Assembly (NCBI RefSeq): GCF_963678635.1
Contig: NC_087064.1
Span: 21,812,509 to 21,876,508, forward strand
Direction of reading: 5' to 3'
Origin: Symsagittifera roscoffensis
Taxonomy: Eukaryota > Xenacoelomorpha > Acoela > Convolutidae
DNA length: 64,000 nucleotides
Part shown: positions 54,350 through 64,000 of the stretch, in pieces
Numbering within the stretch: position 1 is the first letter of the stretch
How the letters are laid out: each line of letters starts with the position of its first letter
Program-made: the position numbers and the translations under genes
The notes under the pieces: model-generated
The model's database searches: none
Seen by the model: only the letters and a program-made list of their open reading frames with translations
What the model was told of the DNA's origin: nothing

Positions 54350-54537
54350 AACAATCTAGAAGTTTCAATTTTCAAAACTTCGATTATCGAACGGAAATTT
54401 CTCACAAATACAAAAGACAGCCATTTTGACTAAAAAGAGTGAAAAGTCTGAACAACAGCGAGTATAGTGGAAAACAGTCGCACGTCAACACAGAAAAACG
54501 AAGCCTTTTATCGTGACGATCACGCACGATAAGACTC
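54350..54537 (+). repeat. LTR fragment (second subtype)
   Basis: About 190 bases of U3 from GGAGGCTAGAAAC to CACGATAAGACTC lie between two flank-unit copies. The left edge is the same as that of the LTR at 54888, so both derive from one rearranged ancestor. Confidence 0.7.
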
Positions 54538-54547
54538 ATTTATGATT

Positions 54548-54887
54548 TATGAAATCATTTTTTGTTCGGCTCAAATTGTGTCTGCTTAGATATTGTCGGC
54601 TTTATAACCGCTTAGTTACACTTGTGATCAGCTTAGTGTATTATTACGAAACCTCTTTTTTCTAATCTAACTCGCAAATAAAGTTGCTCCTTAAAGTGTT
54701 CACTTATTTGGAAATTTCTCTTTAGCATAGAAAATTGCATATCATCTGTTCTTTGTTTTATTTGTGGCTAGTGTTTGGCAGCTAGTAAGTGTCCGTGGCT
54801 GATTGGTTAGTGTGTGAGTTTTTGGAAGGAAGTTTTAAAGACAAATATATCTCTTTTTCCGTCGCTTAGTTCTTCTACAGGAGGCTA
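54548..54887 (+). repeat. Flank unit F, copy 3 (internal deletion)
   Basis: The sequence matches 53469-53745, then jumps inside the SINE head to the sequence at 54281-54349. The SINE body and the simple repeat are deleted. Confidence 0.7.
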
Positions 54888-55671
54888 GAAACATTCTAGA
54901 AGTTTCAATTTTCAAAACTTCGATTATCGAACGGAAATTTCTCACAAATACAAAAGACAGCCATTTTGACTAAAAAGAGTGAAAAGTCTGAACAACAGCG
55001 AGTATAATGGAAAACAGTCGCACGTCAACACAGAAAAACGAAGCCTTTTATCGTGACGATCACGCACGATAAGACTCTTAGGAGAAGACGATAGTGGGAA
55101 AGGAGGCTTCAGTGGGGAAGGAATATTGAACAGAACCCTCCCGTGCCACGAATTGAGAGTATTTACGACTTTATTACAAGGAGAAAACGGAAGCGGAGGC
55201 TTGGTCCCCCAGAGACTGATATATGGTGAAACACTGTAAAAAACTAACTTTTTAGCTACTCTGATGCCATAAACGTTTGAAATAACACCGGTATTATCTG
55301 ATATTTTAGAATATGAGTAGCTAGAAAGAGGAAAGGGTCAATCCATCTCCAATGGATTTAATATAGAACTGTCAACAAAAACATAACAAAATAGGGTGTT
55401 CGAGCCGTGTTTTTAATAGCAATCACGTAGTCTGAGGATCCGAGACTCAGCTATGTGGTTTTGTTCGAATGTAAACGAAAGCTGATCAAAAGTCTTTTGA
55501 CTGATGGCTTAAAATAGTAACTTTTTACTTAGCCCTAATCAGACTAGAAAATCAACTGGCAAGGTCGAGACGGTGAAAAACGAGTAGAATTAAGGTAACT
55601 GACGCCTGCAAGTCGTTAATATGTACTTTTTCTACGCTCCGTCGCTGTGTAGTATTTGGGCGAGTGTTACA
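54888..55671 (+). repeat. LTR (second subtype, truncated at left)
   Basis: It runs from GGAGGCTAGAAACATTC to TGTTACA. TATA is absent (ATATATGG), AACAAA replaces AATAAA, and the R/U5 hairpin is retained near 55424-55457. The flank follows directly. Confidence 0.75.
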
Positions 55672-56690
55672 CCAATAGATCAGTTTTTTCGTTTTTCCTT
55701 CCTTCGGCCTAGAAGGTTTCTGCTCGTATTATATCGACTTAACGGCCTGAGTTTAACTCGTCTGATGAACAAAAAAAGATTGTTGTGTTAATCTGTTCAG
55801 GGGGGACTTGAAGTTTTTTTTATGAAATCATTTTTTGTTCGGCTCAAATTGTGTCTGCTTAGATATTGTCGGCTTTATAACCGCTTAGGTACACTTGCGA
55901 TCAGCTTAGTGTATTATTACGAAACCTCTTTTTTCTAATCTAACTCGCAAATAAAGTTGCTCATTAAAGTGTTCACTTTTTTGGAAATTTCTCTGTAGCA
56001 TAGAAAATTGCATATCATCTGTTCTTTGTTTTAGTTGTGGCTAGTGTTTGGCAGCTAGTAAGTGTCCGTGGTTGAGTGGTTAGTGTGTGAGTTTCCTAAT
56101 CTCTAGTCGCAGGTTCGAGTCTCAGAGGCAGCAGAATTTCTATTAATTCGAGCCTTATTTCTAATTTTTATTATTGCTCTTTATAGAGCTGCATTTTGTG
56201 GTGTTCTCGCAAGGTTGTGTTGGCATAGTTTTCAATTGATTAAAAAGCCAAAATAGACATAATTTTAGTTAAAACTTCTGGGCCCAAATTTTGTATAATT
56301 AATTACAGTATATTACTCCGCTGAAATTCTTCTTCGTCTTTCTTCATCCTCTTCTTCGTCTTTCTTCGAAGCAAATTTTTCTTCGTCTTTTTTGTCTAAA
56401 GTTAATCCATTTTAAAAAACCCACTTAAACTTCAATTGTTTTTGGTTTTGCCCGGATTGTTCAAATTAGCATTTATTTAGTCTTATTGGAACAGTACAAC
56501 AAAATCTACCACTTTGTTGTAGCATAGCGTGTGAAAAATAAAAAGAAAACTTGGTTTTAAAAAAACTATTTTTTACAACTGTGTAATTTGTTTTTCGGTG
56601 GTCAGTTAGCGTTCATTTCCCCTACTCGGCTTTTTTTGGAAGGAAGTTTTAAAGACAAATATATCTCTTTTTCCGTCGCTTAGTTCGCTA
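55672..56690 (+). repeat. Flank unit F, copy 4 (joins unique host DNA)
   Basis: This is a full-length flank unit. Unlike copies 2 and 3, its end CCGTCGCTTAGTTC continues into unique sequence (GCTATATTTGTG), so it is probably the original host locus next to which the element inserted. Confidence 0.7.
56063..56212 (+). repeat. tRNA-derived SINE, copy 2
   Basis: The head reads TGGTTGAGTGG (box A) and GGTTCGAGTCTC (box B). It is almost identical to 53711-53860 because it lies in a duplicated flank unit. Confidence 0.65.
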
Positions 56691-57445
56691 TATTTGTGTT
56701 GCTTTTCAATATATTTTTGTTGTTATGCAAGTGGCGCAAAGCTTCGCTTCGCCTGTGTTGAAATTTTTTATGTGAAGAACAGGTCGTAAGAATATCTCCT
56801 ACATAAGATGCTAATTCCTTATATAGTAGAGAAGCAAAAAAGATTTAGTAGTGGTTTAAAAAAACTTCGATAACACCAGAGCACCCAAGCCTCGGATGTT
56901 TTTGGATTCTGCTAGCAGAAGCCGCACCGTAACAGAATCTTTGCTGCTAAAAATAACTATAGAGTGTAGTTGCAGGAAATTTTTTTTGCAGGAACTCTCC
57001 AATGATAAGAGCAGGTTTTTAAACAAATCTTTAGAAAAACCAGCGAATGTGAAGCCTCATTTAGCTGTTTGTTTGTTCTAAGGGACATTGCTAGACCTCG
57101 CCCTCTTTCTTTTTGAACATATCGCCCTCTTTCGTACTGAACATCTTAAAAGTTTGGTGATGAAAATTTAACGAATATGTTAAAATAAGTAGGTCAGCTC
57201 AAAAGACACCAATAAATGCTTCAAAGGGCCGTACGCTATTTGAATGTTCCATTTTCAAACATGCTACTAATAGTTTAATTTCGGAGTGTTGCGATTATTC
57301 CAACTATTTCCGCTCAACATTTGCTGATCAAATATCCATATCGCTCTTTAATTGAGCTTGACATTTCAATACTGTTCATCGTGAGAGAAGTTTGTTTCTT
57401 AGTTGAGAACGATTTGATTTGTAAAGTAATAGCTTTGTGCTTAAA
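56691..57445 (+). other. Upstream region of the tetraspanin gene
   Basis: AT-rich host DNA with no recognised coding sequence. A 61-codon frame at 56896-57081 has no visible family signature or copy elsewhere and is not called. A promoter could not be pinned down. Confidence 0.4.
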
Positions 57446-60400
57446 ATGGACTGCTTGTTGGCAATCACGAAGATTTTTTTCTTCATTTTCACCCTTGCTC
57501 TGTGGGTGGTGGGAGTTGCTGCCTTCGGACTCTCTGTGTACGTACTGGTGAAGTATGACTACCTGTATGACACTGCGGATACATACACAATGTCCTACGT
57601 CTCCATCACAATCCTCATTGGCTGTAAGTACCTGCTGACCACAACAACGACTCACAAACACACAACTCCTACCACACCAACTGACTCAGCCCCTCATTTC
57701 ATTTTAACCACTGATTTTATCACCTTGAAGCGATTAAAGTATATTTCAAGTGATTTGAAAGGACCACACATCATGGTAATCCTTCATGATCGAAGGATTG
57801 AATGTGCGAAAATGTTGTAAGCTAATCAGAATTCATTTTTCTTAAGTTCGAACTAAATAATCAATGAAATCACTGTTTGGGCAGTTTCAAGGGCATTGAT
57901 TGGTTGAGAATTTCGCGCCATCGGTCCTTCGCGCTTGAGAATAGCCACTTCCCACATTTGTAAAGGTTTTTGAATGGCTCATTATAAAAGGCGCGACAAC
58001 ATTTCTAAACGAGTAATAATTTTGCTGCGATCCGTCATTGTGAAGCAAATAGGAAAAGTTACTTTTTTGCATAAATTATTATTTTTTCTAGTTTAATATA
58101 TACGTCGGCTAGACTCATCTGTATAGAACTGTTTATTACATTTAAAGCAACATCGTTTGCTGCATCGAGTTTGCTGCATCGAATTGACATGACAGCTTAT
58201 TTGTTGCACCTTTACAGCATATTGATAACATGTTCTTTGACATTCGAATAGTTATAAGTTTACAAAGTTGATGTTTTTTTCTAATTCATCAAGTGAACCG
58301 AAAAAAGCTATTTGTTTCAAACAACATAACAATAATAAAAGCTCGATTTCAGAAATTTTCTAACTCAATAGATCTTGCAATTTTTTGAAATGCATATTTT
58401 TAACATAATATGGCTTTATGATTTGCAGTTTATTACATGCAAAATTGTATCTTTTTGTATTTGCTGCATCGAATTGTCAATTTATTAGCATATGTAGCTG
58501 GGCTAATGGTGGCTAGTTTTTGGGTATTTTAAGCATCCGTGGCTGAATGGTTAGTTATGTGAGACTCAAATTTGCTAGATCGCAGATTTTTACTAATTCG
58601 AGGTTTTGCTAAGCCTCGAGTTTTTGCAAATTCGAGGCTTATTTCTACTTTTCTTATGTCACGTTTCGGAATATAGACTTTAGGTTAAATCAGAATATAT
58701 ACATTTTCCATGTTTACATTTAGTTTAACAAAATCTTTGGATCATAACACCTCGGAGACGAAAATCTGTGGTCCGAATCCGGTTAAGACCTGTTTTTTTT
58801 TGAAAATGGAAAATTTTCCGCGTGACAATGGGACTTTTGTCCGTCTACTTTCAACTGCTACAGTAACCGCTGCGCTGAGATGCTCAATTTTTTGAAATTT
58901 CAAATGAAAGTACCTAGTCGTACTTTTTTTCGGATTCGCTTTCGTCCTTATTTCCGTCGGATTATTTTCCTTTTTTTTCAAATGCAGTTTTTATGACTTG
59001 ATGCGCTTTTTAACAGCCTTCTTGTCAAAGAATGATTTTTGTTTTAATTTGAAATGTGTATACTACAATTGAAAGCTGTTTTGTAATTTGGAAAGTTCTG
59101 ATCATGAATAATTTCATTCATTTTTATTTTTTTTTAATCCATCAAACATCTTACATTGCACTCTTTCGACAGCAAAATATTTTCGTAGAGTTCGGTTGGG
59201 TTTAGGGGGGCGGAACCGTACAAGCTTTGAGTTTCAAAACTTAATAGCTTAAAAATTTTCATGACAACCGTCTTTTTTCGGGCTAGCGGGGCTCGCCTTC
59301 AATAACGGGTTCCATCCTGTTTTCTTCAAAATGAAAAAGGGAATGTGTTGAGGATCGAAAGAGTATTTATTTTTAAAGTAATGAACGTACTGAAGACTCG
59401 CTGATAAGTCTTGCTGATTTTTTTTTTCAGAAAAAGGTCTTAAAATATTGATGCTCTTCGGTATATGTGCTTTTTTTGAGTTCAATTGAATTGCATCTGC
59501 TGAAAGTGACATAAATAGCCCTGTTCAAATACGAACGCGCAAATGGCGCAAAAAACATGAACCTTTTCTAGTTTCGAAAGTGGAATTTAACTTTTAGATT
59601 TCCAGCGGAATAAAAACTTTACCTGTTGATCCAGTTCTCTCAACTTATGTTTATGTTATCAAAAAAGCGCCATTATTAATCGTTCTAGAAATTCAAAGAG
59701 CTTAAGCGGCATCTATTTTTTTCTTTGAAATTCGAAAGTTGAGATTTTGTCAACAAAGTCAGCGTTTTTTTAAATGTTTACTTGCGTTTATTACTTAATT
59801 TCAATCTTTGATTGGCTATGTTTAATTTTCCCAGCGGAATGAAAACGTTAGGAGTGTTCTCTAATTGGGCTAGTTTTTTTTTAAAAAAAAGTCAATTTTT
59901 TTTTCGCTACCTGAGCTCATTGAAATTTTGTCGCCTGTTTGTTTTTTCGAAAGTTTTTTTTAAAGAAAGTCAAATATTTTTTTCCCTGTTTTATTTGAGT
60001 TCATTTATTTCCCACCTTTTCGTTGGCTGTGTTTTGAAATATTGCGCTCTGACTCTGCATTCTGAAACTTATTGCTGTCTTTTGAAAATTGTGTAATTGT
60101 TTGCTGCTTATATCGGAAAATTTTCTACGCTGTAATTCTGGCTCGTATTTTTGTATTGCTAGTGTATCCGCTTCGCCTCTACAAAGTTTAGGTAAAGACT
60201 TGTTAAAAGGCAGTCGGAACATTCAGGGCTGGGCCTCTGGTCCGATCAAATCTGTCATTTATTTTGTTGCAGCTGCTCTTCTGGTGATTCTGGGATTCCT
60301 GGGTTGCTGTGGAACTTGGAGAAAGAGCAAGTGCATGCTGTACCTGTTCGCAGTCTTCCTCGGCATCATACTGATCGCTGAACTGGCTCTATGTTTTTAT

Positions 60401-61950
60401 GCTGTGATTGAGCGAGCAGACATTGACGACACGGTCACCAAGGGACTCGAAAAGACCCAGGTTAGTTGGCTTTTTTCTGGGACAAATACGTAATTTAAAA
60501 TAAACGATTGGTTAAATACGAGTTTTGCTAATAATTAAAATAGTATTTAGTGTAATTAAAATAGTATTTAGTTATAGGTCAACTATTACGCCTTCTTGTA
60601 AATATTCAATTTGAGGCATAGATCGATAAATCATTACTACTGTCTAAATCAAAAGCTCCTTAGTTTTACTTGCGAGAGCACGTGTAATTGAAATCGGGGA
60701 CTAGACTTGTTTCTCGCTAACAAATTTTCTTAAAAAATAAGGCTGCTGCGTGTACTTTCAAGTGTAGCAGTTACTTTCAACTGCTGCAATTACTGCTGAG
60801 CTAAAACGCTCAATTTCTTGAAAATTTTTAGATAAAAGTACTTTGTAGTTCATCGTAGGTACTTAATAATTTTTAAAATAAACTTGAAAAAAAAAGTTTT
60901 TTTTTCGGATTCGTAGCTTTCGTCTAATTTCCGTCAGATCTTTTTCCTTTTTTTCCAAAGCAATTTTTATGACTTGATACCCTTTCAGCAGCCTTATTTA
61001 CAAAGAATGGTTACTATTATAATCTAAAATGTTTATACTATAATTGGAAGTTGTTCTGTAGTTCGTAAAACTCTGATCTTGAATTATGTTTTTTTTTTCA
61101 TCAAATTTTTTTCTTTTTTTTCGGTGTAGGTCATTTCGGCTCAGTCATCATATTTTGCACCGTTTCGACGGTAAAATATATTTTTTATGATTTTGTTGGA
61201 TTCAGGGGGCGTAACGGGGTTCGCCCCAATAAAGGGGTCTATCCTGTTTTTTTTTAAATGGTTGGATTTCAAACTAAGTGCCAACTAAGATTTCCGTCTC
61301 GTTTTCTCTTTAATATCTTGTATTGCGACGTTTTTATTGTATCGCAAGTGTTGCAAAGCACTGCTTCGTCTCTGTTGACTCCTACCTTAAAAACTTTACA
61401 TCTTACAAAAAAATCTACTGTCTAAATTCCCATAACGAATGACTAAGGTTCTTGATTAAGTTCTTGATAATGTTTTGGTGTAGATAAATGTCTGCGTTTT
61501 ACTCTTGTCGAATTTCAGAAAAATATCGTCGTTGTTTTTTTTGTTCAATAGAAACAATATCTGACGGACGAGAACACGTTCAAAGCGTGGGACACGATGC
61601 AGAGTGAGCTTAAGTGCTGTGGAGTGGAACAGGGGCCCTCTGATTGGAATGATATTCTAGGAAACCGGACAGTTCCCTACTCGTGCTGCGCGAGTAGCGT
61701 GTGCAAAGCGACAAAATACCCCTGTGACGGTAGTTCGGACATGAAGGACAAGCCTGATTGTGCAGCGCCAGTCGGAGGCGTCGGCGCTTACTCGGACGGA
61801 TGTGGAACCAAACTGACAGATACTCTTAAAGACAACTTCGCCATCATCGCTGCCTGTGGACTTGTGTTCGCATTCCTGCAGCTCCTCGGAGTGGTCTCGG
61901 CTGTACAGATTGGAGGATCTGTCTACAAGGCACCGAATCAGTATGCCTAA
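57446..61950 (+). CDS. Tetraspanin, three coding exons
   Basis: Tetraspanins are four-pass membrane proteins that organise other membrane proteins into microdomains. Exons 57446-57623, 60273-60460 and 61552-61950 join in frame to 254 residues, the usual family length. The introns begin GTAAGT and GTTAGT and end TTGCAG and CAATAG, and the phase-1 and phase-0 joins fit. TM1 is at about residues 10-33, TM2 about 55-75 and TM3 about 84-106. The large extracellular loop at about 107-215 has the diagnostic CCG (KCCGVE), a PYSCC motif, four further cysteines and one N-glycosylation sequon (NRT). TM4 follows at about 218-240. The short cytoplasmic tails are normal. The start ATG is the first in frame with TM1. 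Which family member it is cannot be told by eye. Confidence 0.92.
58205..58665 (+). repeat. Dispersed repeat ending in a degenerate tRNA-like SINE, copy 1
   Basis: About 450 bases align, with indels, to 63030-63590. Shared landmarks are GACATTCGAATAG, CTCGATTTCAGAAA, ACATAATATGG and TTTATTAGCATATGTAGC. A tRNA-like head follows (CCGTGGCTGAATGG at about 58536) with a damaged box B. Confidence 0.6.
58840..59330 (+). repeat. Dispersed repeat X, copy 1 (intron 1)
   Basis: About 490 bases align with 60760-61260 in intron 2. Shared landmarks are CTTTCAACTGCT, TTTTTATGACTTGAT, GGGGGC and a TCCATCCTGTTTT/TCTATCCTGTTTT end. Both copies lie in the same orientation. Confidence 0.6.
60461..61551 (+). other. 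Tetraspanin intron 2 (1.09 kb)
   Basis: The donor GTTAGT at 60461 and the acceptor TTTTGTTCAATAG ending at 61551 define it. It carries the second copy of dispersed repeat X. Confidence 0.85.
60760..61260 (+). repeat. Dispersed repeat X, copy 2 (intron 2)
   Basis: Matches 58840-59330 with many substitutions and short indels, so the two copies are old. Confidence 0.6.
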
Positions 61951-63029
61951 ATCGAAGCAGAAACGCATTTGTGGTTTCAATGGGCGACAAATCACTGGAC
62001 GGGTTTCATATAGATTAAATGACTGAATCGATCATTTTTTTGTCATAGCTATTTTTGTCTATCTATTCTCACTAGCTATTTATTTACTATATAAAAGCGA
62101 AAAGATTAATACCCAAATTTTTTGCCTCCTCCCGGTTATGAATATTGTTCCTATATTAATAATTTAAGTGTTCAAAAACTGCTGATGATTTTATATTTCA
62201 GTATGACAATGAGCAATTTTTGAACATTAGTCCATCAAAAGCTGACAATTAATAAGAAAAAGTATGAAAATGGACTTTTTCTTTGAAATGAGAGCAACAT
62301 TGTGAGTTTCATGCCAGAAATTTTTTTGAACTTTCTCGTTCATATCTGCACTCTGTATAGGTTTGAGAAGTGCTGTATAAAAGTATTGTATCGTCTTTAG
62401 GGACTATTGAATCATTGCAATTCTCAAGCGAGCTTTTGGTTGTAGTGTTATTAAGATCAGCTTTTTTTCAACCAGAGTCGCACATTTTAGTGCAACTTTT
62501 TTGCACATTTTATCGCATACGTAAACGAAGCAGATGGATATAGCTAAATCTGCTTTATTAATGCACAATTTTTGCTGCTGGATATCTAAGAAATTAGTAT
62601 GCTTGATTGTCGTGTAAGTCACCATGTTGACTAGGTTAAGAGAGGAAAATGTCGTTGGAAAGGTCTGTCTTCGATGTTTTTAATTTGTATTTGATTTAGT
62701 TGGCGGCATATTAAATCTTGCATTTTCATTTTTTACCATGTTTTTTGCTTAAATTTGCGAAATACAGATTTCTATCTGGGTGATAATTGAACGGTTCCGA
62801 GACTTGAAAGGTTTAAAAGTGATGGTAATTTGTTTCAACTTTTGCATTCTAAGCCAAATTCCAGTTCGGAACATGAGTAAGCGATTGCTGTGTTAGTATC
62901 ACAGAGTTGTTGCAACATGGTACTAGACTTTTTTCCCGTCAAGTGTTCAAGATTTCGCACATGTTTGGTTTGCTTCATTACACTTGCGAAGCATTACCTA
63001 AGTCGCAAATATTGGTGCCTTTTTAGGGC
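61951..63029 (+). other. 3' flank of tetraspanin gene
   Basis: AT-rich DNA with an ATTAAA at 62014-62019 that could serve as the polyadenylation signal of the gene. No further gene was recognised. Confidence 0.4.
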
Positions 63030-63600
63030 ACCTTTACAGCTTTTTAATAGCATGTGCTTTGATATTCGAATAGTATCACTTAGTATAGTAAAAAGTTAGT
63101 GTAGTATAGTTAGAAGAGTAATTTATCATTGTTCAAATGAACCCAAAAAGTGATTAGTTTCAAACAACAACAATAATGTAAACTCGATTTCAGAAAATTT
63201 TCTAACTCAGATCTCGCAATTTTTTCAATTGCATATTTTATACATAATATGGGGTTATGCTTTTCGATTTGTTACATGCAAAATTAGTGTGGATGCCTTC
63301 AGTTTGTTATATTCCAAATTATTACTTGGAAATTGAGTCTATTTGTATTTGGTTCCACTTTTGCTGAATGGCATTGGCAATTTATTAGCATATGTAGCTG
63401 CCCTATGCTTGACCAGTATTTGTCGTTGTTAAGCTTGCGTGGCTGAGTGGATAGTGTGTGAGACTCAAAATCTCTTGATTGCAGTAGGTCGCAGATTCGA
63501 ATCCTACATGTAGCCGAATTTTAGCCAAGTCGAGGCTTATTTCTACTTTTTATTTCACTTGATAGAGCAGCTGCTTTTTGGTCGTGTTCTCGCACTGATT
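63030..63600 (+). repeat. Dispersed repeat with SINE, copy 2
   Basis: The first ~400 bases match the repeat at 58205. It ends in a better-kept tRNA-derived head at 63435-63515: box A TGGCTGAGTGG, an anticodon-like arm GAGA-CTCAAAA-TCTC with CAA in the loop centre, and box B GATTCGAATCC. The arm points to a tRNA-Leu(CAA) origin. The SINE body follows to about 63590. Confidence 0.65.
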
Positions 63601-64000
63601 GAGTTTTCTCGCATTGATTGAGGCGACAAAGGTCGGTGTTTCGAATCCGGCCTGGATCTGTTTTTTTTTTCAAACTAGAAGTGTTCTACTTTTTCGGACT
63701 ATTGTTTGTCTTTATATTTTTGTCGGCTTAGTTTCCGTAGCGCGAACTGTTTTTAAGTTCCTGAATGTATTTCTAAAGCCCCATTAGTTAAGTTAAATGA
63801 GAAGCAAATTTTTAGCGGAATTTCAGTTATGCGTTTTTTTGAATTTTTTTGAAATAAAAAATATCGAAAATTTTTTAAAAAATTTTTTGCTCCGTCAATT
63901 CTTGTGCACGAAGTTTTTGCATATGCGAAGATTGTGCTCGCGATGAGTAGCAAGCACTATCAATTCGGAACACAGACTGGTTCTCGTAAAACACTTGCCC
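63601..64000 (+). other. Right end of window, no gene seen
   Basis: AT-rich DNA. A second tRNA-like box B (GTTTCGAATCCGG at about 63640) before a T run resembles the sequence at 58775-58803 and may belong to the same SINE family. No coding signal was recognised. Confidence 0.4.

Larger units (their letters stand above)
57624..60272 (+). other. Tetraspanin intron 1 (2.65 kb)
   Basis: The donor GTAAGT at 57624 and the acceptor TTTTGTTGCAG ending at 60272 define it. It contains a SINE-bearing repeat (58205-58665) and a second dispersed repeat (58840-59330). Reading frames inside it, for example 59812-60096, are AT-rich and show no family signature. Confidence 0.85.

Noticed and set aside
63435-63515. 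Functional tRNA-Leu gene
   Set aside because: The acceptor and D arms do not pair well, and the SINE body follows as in the other copies.

Overview
The window looks like a gene-poor, repeat-rich stretch of an invertebrate animal genome. There are no bacterial-type operons. The only clear host gene is a three-exon tetraspanin with GT-AG introns, and it sits in AT-rich DNA with tRNA-derived SINE copies. I cannot name the species. Everything to the left of about 51.2 kb belongs to one family of very large Ty3/gypsy-type LTR retrotransposons. By eye the element DNA is clearly more GC-rich than the host flank.

Layout. (1) 1-14 is the end of an LTR, followed by a primer-binding site (PBS) and an A-rich leader segment. 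(2) 880-7567 is copy A: truncated LTR, leader, broken gag and protease, and the start of RT, ending at a 200-N assembly gap (7568-7767). (3) 7768-9414 is a second LTR subtype with its PBS and the same A-rich segment. (4) 9415-33087 is copy B, the only copy with the full gene order. It runs LTR, leader, gag, zinc knuckles and protease, RT-RNase H, a long linker, DD35E integrase, a macrodomain-like ORF, then an 8.8-kb third coding region (ORF3, 22706-31491), a polypurine tract and an LTR. (5) 31556-51202 is copy C, which appears to share its left LTR with B. C lacks the PBS, the second half of RT, RNase H and the front of integrase. (6) 51203-56690 is a tandemly duplicated patchwork of LTR pieces, one ORF3 fragment (51417-52078) and host flank. 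(7) 56691-64000 is host DNA with the tetraspanin gene (57446-61950), SINEs and other dispersed repeats.

How the parts work together. Gag-protease-RT reads in one frame in copy C apart from stop codons, so the family probably makes one Gag-Pol polyprotein. ORF3 is broken in every copy, but the breaks fall in different places in B and C. Each copy is open across most breaks of the other, so the ancestor probably had one ORF of about 2,900 codons. ORF3 carries an SGNH (GDSL) esterase-like domain with the family motifs, a second degenerate SGNH-like domain, NLS-like basic clusters and about 2,000 residues I do not recognise. No signal peptide or membrane span was seen, so it is not an ordinary env. 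A strong splice-acceptor-like site lies about 90 bases upstream of its ATG in both copies, which would suit expression from a spliced subgenomic RNA. The macrodomain-like protein after integrase is a second unusual accessory function.

All copies in the window are inactive as read. No function is claimed beyond what motifs support, and all homology calls were made by eye without database searches.
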